Under the pieces are notes generated by a model. That model saw only the letters and a list, made by a program, of their open reading frames with translations, did not search any database and had not been told where the DNA came from. The position numbers and the translations under genes are program-made. 64,000 nucleotides of DNA from Chitinophagales bacterium (lineage in GTDB: Bacteria; Bacteroidota; Bacteroidia; Chitinophagales; Chitinophagaceae). Where the stretch lies: positions 16,155 through 80,154 of the forward strand of contig JAAFJB010000002.1 of the NCBI GenBank assembly GCA_013297995.1. The letters are read 5' to 3'. How positions within the stretch are numbered: position 1 is the stretch's first letter; each line of letters begins with the position of its first letter. This document shows, in pieces, positions 7,465-17,349 of this stretch.

Positions 7465-9390
7465 TTATGAAGGAAGTGAAATAATAAAAGTACTTCCCGT
7501 TCCCGCCACGCTGGTAATTGACATATTGCCGCCATGTCTCTTAATTAAATCACTACACAACATCAGCCCAAATCCACTACCTTTCTCCATATTAGTACCA
7601 GAAGTAGTATAATATTGCTTGGCATTTATTTTATCAATAGTGGCTTGAGACATGCCAATGCCAGAGTCGCTAACTTTTAAAATAGATAAGCCTTCTTCAT
7701 GGGAAGCAGTTACACTAATGATTCCATCAATTGGGGTAAATTTAATAGCGTTACTGATAAGGTTTCTTAAAATTATTCGAGTCATTTCTTTATCGGCAAC
7801 AATTTCCAATTCAGGATCTATTGCAATACTGAAATGTATTTTTTTTCGTTCGAAAAGCATTCCATGTTCAGATTCAAGGCTTTTAACCAACTGATGAATT
7901 TGTACCTTATTTTTTTCGATATTTTTCCCAGCCATTTGCCCTTTTAGCCAGAACAATAAATTATCTAAAAGTGATGTTGTTCCCATGTATTGCGACTCAA
8001 GCTGAATCAACAACTGTTTTGCTTGGTCTTCAGGAACAATTCCTTGATTTACAAGATTTAATATTCCTTTAGTATTTACCAGCGGTGTTCTAAGATCATG
8101 GGAAATGATAGAAAGCAGCTTATTTTTGGTTTTAATATCGGCTTCCAGTAATTTGTTCTGTTCATCTATTTCAGCATTCAATTTTACTACTTCAATAATT
8201 TGCTTTTCAATTTGGGCATTCTTTCGTCTTAATTCAATTGACATAAGCCTCAGTCTTTGGTAATATATAAACACCAAAACCGATAAGGTTCCCATTACAA
8301 TAAAAGTAAAAGTTGCGGCAGTTAAAATAGAAAGCTGTTCCTCGGAAACCTTTTCAGCACGAATCATTGCATTCTCACCATCAAGCCGAATAACTTGTTG
8401 CTTTTTAATAACTTCAATAAAGTTGGCAGCGTATTCATTTTCAATAACTCGGCGTTTATTCAATTCAAACATTGCTGTATCCTGCCATATAATGGCCATA
8501 TTTATATTACCCTGTTCGCGGTAATTGGCAATAATTTGACTCAGACTATGCTCTATTAAGCCGTATGCATGAATAGATTTTGAAGCCGCATAAGATAGCT
8601 TACTAAGTGCAAGTGCATTGGCAAACTCTTTATTTTTTAACGCAATTTCTGCAAGTTTTAGCCAGTTACTAGACTTTCCAAATTGGTCATTAAGTTGAAT
8701 ATCTATTGCCAATGATTTAGTAAAAAAAGATTTAGCTATAACAAAATCATTTTTATCAAACGCCACCAACCCCATATGATACAGAGATTTTTTGGCCCCA
8801 TACTTGTATTTGTTGGTAGTACTAATGCGATATGCATCTCGGAAAAAAAATAAAGCTGAATCTAATCGTCCGCTTTTAAGCGATACCAATCCAAGGCCAT
8901 TTTTTATATTCGCAAGTTCTTCGCTTTTATTCAGCAATGTATAAATCTCAAACGACTTTCTAAAAAGGGTAGCTGCATCAGACAACTTATTTTCTGCTAA
9001 TAAAGCAGAGGCAATTTGATAATTTGTTTTACCTATATTAAAAGTGTCTTTAATGCGTCGAAATATATCTAATGCCAAATAATAATCAGTGATGGCTTTT
9101 TTGGTAAAACCCTGCTGTTGATAAATCCCCCCTTCATACAAATAGGAAACAGCCATCCCTTTTTTATAATTAATATGGGTTGATGTGTTTTGTGTGATAA
9201 TTAAGCTATTAAAAGACTCAGCAACATCAAAGCGCTTTTGCTGAAAAGCCAATTCATTCAGTGAATCTACAAAACGAGTGGTGCGTTTATTTTTTTGTGC
9301 TATAGCAGGGTTTATCAATACGATTGATACCCAACAAAAAAACAAACGCAGTACAGCAAACCGGGGGATGAATTCCTGCAGAACATTCAT
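7465..9390 (-). CDS. TPR-containing membrane sensor histidine kinase
   Basis: 641 residues. An N-terminal hydrophobic segment ending in AIAQ looks like a signal peptide. Residues of about 40-330 form TPR-like helical repeats, presumably periplasmic. One membrane helix (about 355-378) is followed by a coiled coil, then HisKA with the phospho-acceptor His near 430 (ISHDLRTP), and HATPase_c with NLISNAIKF, DSGIGM and GSGFGLM. This architecture is common in Bacteroidetes, where the TPR part senses protein or peptide partners. No regulator gene is adjacent. Convergent with the small clp-linked ORF. Confidence 0.88.
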   Translation of the reverse strand: MNVLQEFIPRFAVLRLFFCWVSIVLINPAIAQKNKRTTRFVDSLNELAFQQKRFDVAESFNSLIITQNTSTHINYKKGMAVSYLYEGGIYQQQGFTKKAITDYYLALDIFRRIKDTFNIGKTNYQIASALLAENKLSDAATLFRKSFEIYTLLNKSEELANIKNGLGLVSLKSGRLDSALFFFRDAYRISTTNKYKYGAKKSLYHMGLVAFDKNDFVIAKSFFTKSLAIDIQLNDQFGKSSNWLKLAEIALKNKEFANALALSKLSYAASKSIHAYGLIEHSLSQIIANYREQGNINMAIIWQDTAMFELNKRRVIENEYAANFIEVIKKQQVIRLDGENAMIRAEKVSEEQLSILTAATFTFIVMGTLSVLVFIYYQRLRLMSIELRRKNAQIEKQIIEVVKLNAEIDEQNKLLEADIKTKNKLLSIISHDLRTPLVNTKGILNLVNQGIVPEDQAKQLLIQLESQYMGTTSLLDNLLFWLKGQMAGKNIEKNKVQIHQLVKSLESEHGMLFERKKIHFSIAIDPELEIVADKEMTRIILRNLISNAIKFTPIDGIISVTASHEEGLSILKVSDSGIGMSQATIDKINAKQYYTTSGTNMEKGSGFGLMLCSDLIKRHGGNMSITSVAGTGSTFIISLPS

Positions 9391-9422
9391 ATTGGAAGTT
9401 AAGATACAATATTTTAATCATT

Positions 9423-9449
9423 AAAAAGGAGCCCTTCTGCAAGGGCTCC
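9423..9449 (-). terminator. Terminator downstream of the HhH gene
   Basis: Perfect 9-bp stem GGAGCCCTT/AAGGGCTCC with a four-base loop. On the minus strand it runs into TTTTT, ending transcripts from the HhH/MBL genes before the kinase gene. Confidence 0.8.
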
Positions 9450-9589
9450 AATTATATGCTAGCAATCGAAAAATATTCAGCAATTAAAACGACAACCATT
9501 ACTGAATTTTCAAAGTTCAATATCCAATAATACTGCTTTTTATGGAATCTTTCACTATTTTTTAGGTGACTGGTAAATTTAGTTGCTCA

Positions 9590-10495
9590 CTAAAGCTGAA
9601 GTATCGGAATTATTTGATTGTAAATGGTTTCACTTATAAATGCTATTTTCTTAAGATCACTTAATTCCTTAAATAGTCCGTACTGATTGCGATAATTTAC
9701 AATTGCATAAGCAATATCACTAGAAATACCCCTCTCTTTTAATGCCTTTGCAGTGGCAAAATTAATGCTTAATTTAATGGTTGCATTTTTAGTTTCAAGG
9801 CTATTAAGTGTAAGTAGTGGTAACAATATTTGAAATACAGAATCTTTTATACCATAGGTACTCCTCACTTGTTCAATACTGGTAAAGCCACCTAGTTTCT
9901 CTCTAAACTTTACAATTCTAGCTGCCAATATCGCACCAATACCTGGCAGCATTTCCCATTCAGCAATGGTGGCAGTATTAACATCAATAGTAGGTAGTGA
10001 TTGAATGGACACTTTGGAACCAGGCTTAAGTTTACTGTAATGAGGATATGGTTCTGGTTCTGCCCTTTTTGGCTTTGAAATTCGTATAAAAGGAATAAGC
10101 CTATCTGCAGTTGCTTTTGGCAATCCCCATATTTTTCTAAGATCCTCCGCCACTTTAAATTTCCCCCCTTTTATTCTATAATTGAATATAGTTTGAATAG
10201 TTTTTTGCCTTAGTCCCAATGCCTGCCATTCTTTCTCACTGATAATATTGGGATCAAAGTAAAAATAATGCGTATTGGTGACTAAAATGTCCCTCCCTCC
10301 TTCTCTATCAATTGCATTTGATTGGACAGGCACCTGAAATAGTTTCAGCAGAGCGGAATCGGGTTTTACGGGATCATACACAGCATGATAATACTGGGGC
10401 ATTAATAAAAATGCAATGATTAATGCTACTAAAACTAAAACCCCAACTCGTTCTTTTCGCGTAAAGCGGAAATATTCATTAAACCATTTTTTCAT
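9590..10495 (-). CDS. Helix-hairpin-helix (ComEA-like) membrane-anchored DNA-binding protein
   Basis: With the start moved to the ATG at 10495, 301 residues. One N-terminal membrane helix (about 15-33, VGVLVLVALIIAFLL) is followed by several helix-hairpin-helix motifs, for example TIAEWEMLPGIGAILAARIV and LKERGISSDIAYAIVNYR. HhH domains bind DNA backbone non-specifically; anchored ComEA-like proteins take part in DNA uptake, but no other competence gene is seen here. The track start at 10543 would overlap the upstream hydrolase gene, while 10495 follows a good AAGGA ribosome-binding site. The uptake role is inference. Confidence 0.75.
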   Translation of the reverse strand: MKKWFNEYFRFTRKERVGVLVLVALIIAFLLMPQYYHAVYDPVKPDSALLKLFQVPVQSNAIDREGGRDILVTNTHYFYFDPNIISEKEWQALGLRQKTIQTIFNYRIKGGKFKVAEDLRKIWGLPKATADRLIPFIRISKPKRAEPEPYPHYSKLKPGSKVSIQSLPTIDVNTATIAEWEMLPGIGAILAARIVKFREKLGGFTSIEQVRSTYGIKDSVFQILLPLLTLNSLETKNATIKLSINFATAKALKERGISSDIAYAIVNYRNQYGLFKELSDLKKIAFISETIYNQIIPILQL

Positions 10496-10517
10496 TTCCT
10501 TATTCTTTGATAAGGAA

Positions 10518-11294
10518 CTACAAACTAAGGGAGAGCCCATCATAAGCGAGTTGAATATGCGAAGGAAGTTCGCAATTCACTTCGGCGTGTTTACCCATTT
10601 GGTGACTGATATGGGTAAAATATACTTTGGGCACTTGGCTTGCCACAGCAATTTCCAATGCTTCTTGCAAGGTAAAATGTGATGCATGCTTTTCTTTTCT
10701 GAGCGCGTTTAGTACCAATACAGATGACCCTTTTATTTTCTCCAATTCAATATCTTCTATTTGATTTGCATCTGTTATATAGGTAAAATTGCCCATCCTA
10801 AAGCCAAGTACTGGCATTTTATGGTGTAGTACTTCAATGGGAATAATGGGTATATCTCCAATGATAAAAGGAGTTGAATGGATGGTATTCAATTGCAGAT
10901 CTGGCACGCCAGGATATTTGCTATCGGAAAATGCATAATAATAATCTCTTCTAATGGCTTCTTCGGTTAATGAATTGGCATAGATCTGCATGGCTTTTTT
11001 TGAAAAAAAATTAAATGCACGAATATCATCTAGCCCCGCCATATGATCTTTATGGGGATGCGTAAATATCACTGCATCTAAGTGTTTGGTCTGGGTACGA
11101 AGCATTTGATAGCGAAAATCGGGGGTGGTATCTATCACAATGCTGGTGTTGGGCGATTGAACCAATACGCTGCTTCGTAATCTTTTGTCGCGCAAATCAT
11201 CTGACACACATACAGCACAATCGCAACCAATCATTGGAATACCAGTGCTGGTTCCAGTACCTAAAAATTGTATTTTTAAAGGAGGCATATTCAC
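10518..11294 (-). CDS. MBL-fold metallo-hydrolase (PhnP-like phosphodiesterase family)
   Basis: 258 residues of the metallo-beta-lactamase fold. The metal-binding signature HPHKDH is at 79-84 with the partner Asp in GLDD, and a further His-containing strand (YFTHISHQMG) lies near the end. A CDCAVC cluster (24-29) matches the extra zinc site of the PhnP-like branch, which hydrolyses cyclic phosphodiesters. No phosphonate genes are nearby, so the substrate is unknown. Upstream of, and probably co-transcribed with, the HhH gene 22 bases away. Confidence 0.82.
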   Translation of the reverse strand: MNMPPLKIQFLGTGTSTGIPMIGCDCAVCVSDDLRDKRLRSSVLVQSPNTSIVIDTTPDFRYQMLRTQTKHLDAVIFTHPHKDHMAGLDDIRAFNFFSKKAMQIYANSLTEEAIRRDYYYAFSDSKYPGVPDLQLNTIHSTPFIIGDIPIIPIEVLHHKMPVLGFRMGNFTYITDANQIEDIELEKIKGSSVLVLNALRKEKHASHFTLQEALEIAVASQVPKVYFTHISHQMGKHAEVNCELPSHIQLAYDGLSLSL

Positions 11295-11347
11295 CCAATA
11301 AAATTAAGTGAATTAGTGGGTAATACAACAGGTATATACCGCAATTA

Positions 11348-11620
11348 TTAGGCTTCCGCAACTGATTTTTTCACCACCGATTCGTAAAGTTTTTGTGATT
11401 CCAATGTAAGTTTATCATATTGTATGGTTAATTGGGGTATAATCTCCATTAAGGTATTAATGCGTCCTTCTGTATTTAAAAATTTGTTCAATACCACTAC
11501 ACTTCGGGCTTCTAGCAAGCACCAGCCACTTTGAAAAGTACCCCGCTCATAGCGAACTACATATCCAGATTCTCCCAGAACATCTTCCAACTTATCTACT
11601 GTAGTTTGTGTATATTTCAT
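11348..11620 (-). CDS. Conserved hypothetical protein (90 aa)
   Basis: A 90-residue soluble protein without membrane segments or cysteine motifs beyond one Cys. The middle (FQSGWCLLEARSVVVLNKFL) looks like a small alpha/beta fold and the C-terminus like a helix. I recall homologues of this size in Bacteroidetes genomes but know no function. A TATTTTTG -7 promoter element lies 36 bases upstream. It sits between porX and the MBL-fold gene on the same strand. Confidence 0.6.
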   Translation of the reverse strand: MKYTQTTVDKLEDVLGESGYVVRYERGTFQSGWCLLEARSVVVLNKFLNTEGRINTLMEIIPQLTIQYDKLTLESQKLYESVVKKSVAEA

Positions 11621-11656
11621 GTTTTTATTTTAATTGCATGCATGGATATGCTGTTA

Positions 11657-11664
11657 CAAAAATA
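11657..11664 (-). promoter_or_regulatory. -7 promoter element for the 90-aa hypothetical gene
   Basis: On the minus strand TATTTTTG, an exact TAnnTTTG match, 36 bases before the start codon. Confidence 0.45.
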
Positions 11665-11709
11665 ACTTCAGCAAGCCACTGATGGTGCTTGATTTATCCA
11701 CAAAGTGAG

Positions 11710-11726
11710 CCACGGTCTACCGTCTA
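11710..11726 (-). repeat. Copy 2 of the interspersed TAGACnG repeat
   Basis: Minus strand TAGACGG-TAGACCG-TGG, the same 17-base layout as at 5198-5214. GTGGATAA, which follows copy 1 directly, also occurs here a few bases further on. Confidence 0.5.
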
Positions 11727-11738
11727 CAGCCTATCCCA

Positions 11739-13295
11739 CTACTTACACTCCATCTTAATCAACGGAACAATCATTTCTTCGAGACTGATACCACCATGTT
11801 GAAAACTATTTCGGTAATAGTTAACATAATGATTGTAATTATTAGGATAACAAAGAAACCCATCTTCTCGGGCAAAAATAAAAGAAGAGTTAATAGTAGG
11901 TACGGGTAGTCCCGCTTTTAACGGATCTTTAAATGCAAGCAAATCTCGCTCTTCATAATTCAGGTTACGCCCATGTTTATAGCGCAAATTGGCGGTGGTT
12001 TGTTTGTCTCCAATTACTTTATGCGGTGTTTTAACGCGCACACTTCCATGATCGGTTGCTAAAATAATTCTGATTTTTTTACCTGCAATTTTTTTTAATG
12101 CTTGGTGGAGGGGGCTGTGTTCGAACCAACTTTTTGTGAGACTTCTATAGCTGGCTTCATCACTAGCCAGTTCTTTCAATACTTCCATTTCGGTACGGGC
12201 GTGACTGAGCATGTCTACAAAATTATATACAATAATATTCAAGTCGTTGCCCATTAAGTTGTGAATATTATTCATCAGGTATTGACCATCTTGGTGATTC
12301 ACTATTTTATGGTAACTATGTTTCACGGGTTCTTTTTTCAATCGCTTTAGCTGTGCCATCAAAAAATCTTCTTCAAACAAATTCTTACCCCCTTCTTCTT
12401 CATCATTCTTCCATTGTTGAGGGAATTTTTTTTCAATTTCTGCTGGCATCATTCCTGCGAATATGGCGTTGCGACAGTATTGGGTAGCAGTAGGAAGAAT
12501 GGAATAAAAAGCATCTTCTTCCAATATTCTAAAACTTTCTGAAAAAATAGGCTGAATGGCTTTCCATTGATCGTAGCGAAGATTGTCAATTAAAATAAAA
12601 AACAATGGAATGTCTTTTTCTAAGTGGGGCAGAACTTTAAACTGCATCAACTGGTGACTCATAATGGGTGCGTCAGCACTTGCTGATCTCACCCATTCTT
12701 CATAGTTTCTGCTGATAAATTTTCCGAAAGCAGCATTGGCTTCTTTTTTCTGATTGCTCAAAATTTCGCGCATTTCAGGGCTATCGCTTTTTTCCATTTC
12801 CAGTTCCCAGTAAACCAATTTTTTATATAGTTCCACCCACTCACGATGATCGGGATTTCCAGACAATGCTATGAATAACTCACTGAATTGCTGTTGATAA
12901 GAAGTGGTGGTTTTTTCAGCAACGAGTCGTTTATTGTCAATGATTTTTTTCAAGCTCAACAAAACCTGATTGGGATTTACGGGCTTAATTAAATAATCGG
13001 CAATCTGACTACCAATGGCTTCATCCATCAGGTTCTCTGTTTCATTTTTGGTGATTAAAACAATGGGCAATTGTTGTTGCAAGGCTTTCATACGCGTAAG
13101 TGTTTCTAAGCCCGTGATGCCCGGCATGGTTTCATCCATTAATACCACATCAATTTGATTGTTTTGAATGAAATCAATGGCATCAAATCCATTGGTAAGG
13201 GTGTGAACCCGATAGCCCTTTCCTTCCAAAAAAATCTTCTGCGATTGCAGACTTTCAATTTCATCATCCACCCAAAGTATAGTAGCAATAGACAT
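11739..13295 (-). CDS. porX: PorX, response regulator fused to a PglZ phosphatase/phosphodiesterase domain
   Basis: From the ATG at 13295 the protein is 518 residues, the length I recall for Porphyromonas PorX. An N-terminal receiver domain carries the phosphorylation site D54 (VLMDETMPG). The C-terminal PglZ domain belongs to the alkaline phosphatase superfamily, with FFILIDNLRYDQW as the nucleophile/metal region and ILATDHGSV as a metal ligand. PorX works with the PorY kinase and sigma factor SigP to control type IX secretion; the PglZ part is reported to cleave oligonucleotides. PorY is not in this window. The track start at 13328 adds 11 non-conserved residues and is rejected. Confidence 0.92.
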   Translation of the reverse strand: MSIATILWVDDEIESLQSQKIFLEGKGYRVHTLTNGFDAIDFIQNNQIDVVLMDETMPGITGLETLTRMKALQQQLPIVLITKNETENLMDEAIGSQIADYLIKPVNPNQVLLSLKKIIDNKRLVAEKTTTSYQQQFSELFIALSGNPDHREWVELYKKLVYWELEMEKSDSPEMREILSNQKKEANAAFGKFISRNYEEWVRSASADAPIMSHQLMQFKVLPHLEKDIPLFFILIDNLRYDQWKAIQPIFSESFRILEEDAFYSILPTATQYCRNAIFAGMMPAEIEKKFPQQWKNDEEEGGKNLFEEDFLMAQLKRLKKEPVKHSYHKIVNHQDGQYLMNNIHNLMGNDLNIIVYNFVDMLSHARTEMEVLKELASDEASYRSLTKSWFEHSPLHQALKKIAGKKIRIILATDHGSVRVKTPHKVIGDKQTTANLRYKHGRNLNYEERDLLAFKDPLKAGLPVPTINSSFIFAREDGFLCYPNNYNHYVNYYRNSFQHGGISLEEMIVPLIKMECK

Positions 13296-13469
13296 AATAG
13301 TGAATTTGTTGTGTACAGAAAACGCCAAAGTGTCTGTAAACCTATCTAAAATTAATTGAAATAAAAATTTATTTGAATTAGAGGAAATAGCATAGGCAGA
13401 AGCATCTTAAAGCTTGTAAAAACAACCCTTTATAAAACAAAAATGCGAACGCCCTACCATCTATTCCCT

Positions 13470-13477
13470 TACCTTTG
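13470..13477 (+). promoter_or_regulatory. -7 promoter element of the HD-lpx operon
   Basis: TACCTTTG, exact TAnnTTTG, 40 bases before the HD-domain gene start. It probably drives the HD-lpxD-lpxC/fabZ-lpxA-ABC transcript. Confidence 0.5.
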
Positions 13478-13517
13478 CAAACAGCAAAATTGGCTGATTT
13501 ACTAATTCATCCACAGT

Positions 13518-14732
13518 ATGTTGGCTACTAGAAGAAAAATTATCAATGACCCGGTTTATGGTTTTATTACCATTCAACATCCATTGATTTTCTCCATCAT
13601 AGAACATCCCTATTACCAGCGCCTTCGCCGCATTCAGCAAATGGCTATGGCGCAACTGGTTTATCCGGGTGCCGTTCATACCCGATTACACCATTCACTG
13701 GGGGCTTATCATTTAATGGGCAATGCGGTAAATGAACTCAGGAACAAAGGTTTTGATATCAGCGAGGAAGAAGAAATTGCCGTTAAAGCCGCCATCTTAC
13801 TGCATGATATTGGTCACGGCCCTTTCTCGCATGCTCTAGAGCAAATATTAATTCCCAATATAGGGCATGAACAATTATCACTTCAGATTATGGAAGTGAT
13901 GAATAACAACTTCAAAGGCGCTTTAGATCTGTGCATCCAAATTTTTACCAACCAATACTACAAACCTTTTTTACACCAACTTATCAGCGGTCAACTTGAT
14001 GTAGATAGAATGGATTACCTAAGCAGGGATAGTTTTTTTTCTGGCGTAAGTGAAGGAGTAATTGGATACGACCGGATTTTAAAAATGCTTACCATTAGCG
14101 AGGGGCAATTAATGGTAGAAGAAAAAGGCATTTATAGTGTAGAAAAATTCTTAGTCGCCAGGCGGCAAATGTACTGGCAAGTGTATCTGCATAAAACGGT
14201 ACTATCGGCCGAAAAAATGCTGGTAAAAATAATGGAGCGGGTGAGATTTATGTATCCATCCCATGGGGAGACGCTGAATACAGGCTCTCAAATTGATTAT
14301 TTTTTAGGATTGTACAATGGAATAATGGATGAAGTAAATTTGGCTAAATTTTGTCTACTCGATGATATTGATGTAATCAGTGCCATAAAAAAGTGGCGTT
14401 TTCACAGCGATAAAATATTGGCTCTACTTTGCACGCGTTTTTTAAACCGCTCTCTGTACAAATCGAGAATTCAGGCTGAACCTTTTGAGCCTGCTTTCAT
14501 AAAAGCTAAAGAACAGGAAGTGATGGATGCGTTTGGTATTGATAAAGCAGATATATCCTACCTCTGCTTTACAGGCATTGCCACCAACACCACCTACCAG
14601 AGTAAGGAAGAAAAAATAAATATCTTATACAAAGATGGAACGGTAAAAGATATAACTGAAGTAGACAATACGATGATTCAGCAGAATCTTTCTTCTACAG
14701 TAAAAAAATTCTACATTTGTTCGTTAACCTAA
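13518..14732 (+). CDS. HD-domain phosphohydrolase (SAMHD1/dGTPase-like)
   Basis: 404 residues. The HD metal site is visible as HH at 58-59, LLHDIGHG (95-101) and a distal Asp in DVDRMDYLSRD, the layout of dNTP triphosphohydrolase-like HD proteins such as SAMHD1 and YwfO. Substrate is probably a nucleotide, but not proven. The gene is the first of a tightly packed operon with lpxD (9-base gap), a neighbourhood I recall as conserved in Bacteroidetes; a mechanistic link to lipid A synthesis is unknown. Start ATG 13518 follows a -7 promoter. Confidence 0.85.
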   Translation: MLATRRKIINDPVYGFITIQHPLIFSIIEHPYYQRLRRIQQMAMAQLVYPGAVHTRLHHSLGAYHLMGNAVNELRNKGFDISEEEEIAVKAAILLHDIGHGPFSHALEQILIPNIGHEQLSLQIMEVMNNNFKGALDLCIQIFTNQYYKPFLHQLISGQLDVDRMDYLSRDSFFSGVSEGVIGYDRILKMLTISEGQLMVEEKGIYSVEKFLVARRQMYWQVYLHKTVLSAEKMLVKIMERVRFMYPSHGETLNTGSQIDYFLGLYNGIMDEVNLAKFCLLDDIDVISAIKKWRFHSDKILALLCTRFLNRSLYKSRIQAEPFEPAFIKAKEQEVMDAFGIDKADISYLCFTGIATNTTYQSKEEKINILYKDGTVKDITEVDNTMIQQNLSSTVKKFYICSLT

Positions 14733-14741
14733 ATAGCTAAT

Positions 14742-15794
14742 ATGCAATTTACTGCCCCACAAATTGCCCTGATGCTTCAGGGAAAAATAGAAGGAGATGC
14801 TACTGCAGTGGTACAATCATTTGGCAAAATTGAAGAGGCGGTTGCTGGCCAGTTGTCTTTTCTTGCTAATCCTAAATACGAAGAATATTTATATACTACC
14901 CATGCAACGATTGTTATTGTTCAAGATACATTGCAATTAACAGCGGCTGTTACCACTACATTAATTCGGGTTACAGATCCTTATGCTGCTTTTGCGATGT
15001 TGATGACCAAATACCAAGAGCTATCTGCCCCCCAACTTTCTGGCATTGAACAACCCTGCTATATTGCACCCAGTGCCATTATTGGTCACAATGTTTATAT
15101 AGGCGCATTTGCCTATATAGGTGATGGGGCTGTAATTGGCGATGGTAGCAAAATATATCCCAGTGCAATCATTGGTAATCAGGTAAAAATTGGCAACAAT
15201 ACTACCATTCACGCTGGTGTTAAAATTTATGCAGATTGCATTATTGGTAACCAAGTAATTATTCATGCAGGTGCAGTATTAGGAAGTGATGGATTTGGAT
15301 TTGCTCCCCTTGCGGATGGTTCTTATAATAAGGTTCCCCAATTAGGCAATGTGGTAGTAAACGATTGGGTAGAAATAGGCGCCAATACCACCATCGACCG
15401 GGCTACTATGGGCTCTACCATTATTCAGAATGGGGTAAAGCTTGATAACCTAGTTCAGATTGCCCACAATGTAAATATTGGTATCAATACAGTTATTGCA
15501 GCCCAAACAGGCGTTAGCGGTAGTTCTAAAATAGGTAAGAATGTACAGATTGGGGGACAAGCAGGCGTAGCGGGACATATTTCCATTGCCGACGGTTCTA
15601 AAATAAATGGGAAAAGTGGCGTTACAAAAACCATTAAAGAACCCAACAAATCTTTTAATGGAAATCCAGCTTTTGATTTTTCAGCTTCCATGCGCGTTCA
15701 CGCCATGAGCAGAAACTTACCCGATCTTGAAAAAAGAGTGAAAGAATTGGAAAAAATGGTGCAAGAACTCCTTTCTAAACGGGTTAATAGCTAA
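14742..15794 (+). CDS. lpxD: LpxD, UDP-3-O-acylglucosamine N-acyltransferase
   Basis: 350 residues: an N-terminal uridine-binding domain (about 1-100), a left-handed beta helix of hexapeptide repeats (about 105-310, such as [17 protein letters not shown]) and a C-terminal helix. The catalytic His lies in [10 protein letters not shown]. It adds the N-linked acyl chain to UDP-3-O-acyl-glucosamine, the third step of lipid A synthesis, in the cytoplasm. Lies between the HD gene and lpxC-fabZ. Identification is secure from domain order and the lpx neighbours. Confidence 0.95.
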   Translation: MQFTAPQIALMLQGKIEGDATAVVQSFGKIEEAVAGQLSFLANPKYEEYLYTTHATIVIVQDTLQLTAAVTTTLIRVTDPYAAFAMLMTKYQELSAPQLSGIEQPCYIAPSAIIGHNVYIGAFAYIGDGAVIGDGSKIYPSAIIGNQVKIGNNTTIHAGVKIYADCIIGNQVIIHAGAVLGSDGFGFAPLADGSYNKVPQLGNVVVNDWVEIGANTTIDRATMGSTIIQNGVKLDNLVQIAHNVNIGINTVIAAQTGVSGSSKIGKNVQIGGQAGVAGHISIADGSKINGKSGVTKTIKEPNKSFNGNPAFDFSASMRVHAMSRNLPDLEKRVKELEKMVQELLSKRVNS

Positions 15795-15821
15795 AATCAT
15801 CCATAAACCAAGGCTAAGGCT

Positions 15822-15829
15822 TATTTTCG
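15822..15829 (+). promoter_or_regulatory. Possible internal promoter ahead of lpxC-fabZ
   Basis: TATTTTCG is one base off TAnnTTTG and lies 72 bases before the lpxC start. Confidence 0.35.
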
Positions 15830-15845
15830 CACAATTATTTAATAT

Positions 15846-15884
15846 ACAGGTATATTCAACAAGCCCTTTAGCTTGAATACCTGT
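15846..15884 (+). promoter_or_regulatory. Inverted repeat in the lpxC-fabZ leader
   Basis: ACAGGT(AT)ATTCAA and TTGAATACCTGT form an 12-bp stem with a two-base bulge and a 13-base loop, ending 16 bases before the lpxC ATG. There is no T run, so it is more likely an operator or translational control hairpin than a terminator. Confidence 0.4.
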
Positions 15885-15900
15885 TAAAACAGCGCGGAAT

Positions 15901-17313
15901 ATGGATACGAATTTTAACCCCGACAAACAACACACCCTTCAGCAGCAAATTAATATCAGTGGTACCGGTTTGCATACTGGCGTTTTGGTTGATATGGTTT
16001 TAAAGCCCGCCAATCCAGGCTTCGGCATGCAGTTTCAAAGAACTGATCTGCCCAACCAACCTATTATAAAAGCTGATTGTGATCTGGTAACCGATACCAG
16101 CCGCGGTACAACCCTACAAGTGGGTGATGCCAAAGTAAGTACCGTGGAACACGTACTGGCTGCATTGGTTGGTATGGGTGTAGATAATGTGTTGATTGAA
16201 GTAAACGGCCCCGAAATTCCCATCATGGATGGTAGTTCTACCCCTTTTATTCTATTAATTGAACAAGCGGGTATACTGGAACAAGACGCTACCAAAGTTT
16301 GGTACAGTTTGGATGAAAATATTTATCATTACGATGATGAAAAAAGAGTAGAAATGGTAGCTCTTCCAGCAATGGACTATCAAATTACTACGTTGATTGA
16401 CTTTAACAGTCCCGTTTTAGGCACCCAACATGCTGGTTTAAAAACCATTAAAGACTTTAAAACTGAAATAGCCCCTTGTCGTACTTTTTGTTTTTTGCAT
16501 GAATTGGAAATGTTGCTGGATAATGACCTGATAAAAGGCGGGGATATTAATAACGCTATAGTAGTAGTTGATAAGCCTGTTACTGACAAGGAGATGACTC
16601 GATTGGCCAAAGTGTTTAAGCGCGATAAAATTGAGGTTAAGAGTGAAGGCTACCTCAACAACCTAGAACTGCGTTTCCCCAATGAGCCAGCCCGGCATAA
16701 ACTGTTGGATGTAATTGGGGATTTAGCCCTGATTGGCTATCCTATTAAAGCACGCATTATTGCCAATAGACCAGGCCATAGCTCTAATGTAGCATTTGCT
16801 AAGAAAATAAAACAATATATCAAAAAAAATAAGCATGTAAAGGGAGTGCCATTGTACGATCCTACCATCCCACCCATTTTCACATTAGAGCAAATTGAAA
16901 AAACACTCCCGCATAGGCATCCTTTTTTATTGGTAGATAAAATTATTGAACTTACAGACACTTATATTATTGGCATTAAAAATGTTACCTTCAATGAGTG
17001 GTTCTTCCCAGGGCATTTTCCTGGCAATCCTGTAATGCCCGGTGTTTTACAGATAGAAGCCCTAGCACAAACTGGCGGCATTTTGTGTATAAACTCAATG
17101 CCCGAAGGAAAATATGATACCTATTTTTTAAAAATTGACAATTGTAAATTCAAACAAATGGTGAGGCCTGGAGACACACTAGTATTGAAAATGGAAATTA
17201 CTGGTCCTATTAGAAGGGGTATTTGCGAAATGCGCGGAACCGTTTATGTTGGTGGAAAAGTAGCTACCGAAGCTGACCTAGTGGCTCAAGTTGTAAAACG
17301 CCCCAACTCCTAA
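15901..17313 (+). CDS. lpxC-fabZ: Bifunctional LpxC deacetylase / FabZ dehydratase
   Basis: A 470-residue fusion typical of Bacteroidetes. Residues of about 1-305 are LpxC, the zinc deacetylase that commits UDP-3-O-acyl-GlcNAc to lipid A; ligands are H84 (VEHVLAA) and the His/Asp of [10 protein letters not shown], with the catalytic His in RPGHSSN. Residues of about 320-470 are FabZ, 3-hydroxyacyl-ACP dehydratase, with HRHPFLLVD and the catalytic Glu in LQIEALAQ. Joining them may balance hydroxyacyl-ACP use between lipid A and fatty acids. An inverted repeat sits in its leader. Confidence 0.96.
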   Translation: MDTNFNPDKQHTLQQQINISGTGLHTGVLVDMVLKPANPGFGMQFQRTDLPNQPIIKADCDLVTDTSRGTTLQVGDAKVSTVEHVLAALVGMGVDNVLIEVNGPEIPIMDGSSTPFILLIEQAGILEQDATKVWYSLDENIYHYDDEKRVEMVALPAMDYQITTLIDFNSPVLGTQHAGLKTIKDFKTEIAPCRTFCFLHELEMLLDNDLIKGGDINNAIVVVDKPVTDKEMTRLAKVFKRDKIEVKSEGYLNNLELRFPNEPARHKLLDVIGDLALIGYPIKARIIANRPGHSSNVAFAKKIKQYIKKNKHVKGVPLYDPTIPPIFTLEQIEKTLPHRHPFLLVDKIIELTDTYIIGIKNVTFNEWFFPGHFPGNPVMPGVLQIEALAQTGGILCINSMPEGKYDTYFLKIDNCKFKQMVRPGDTLVLKMEITGPIRRGICEMRGTVYVGGKVATEADLVAQVVKRPNS

Positions 17314-17349
17314 TTCACCTAAACCAATCAAACAGAACAACAAGGAATT

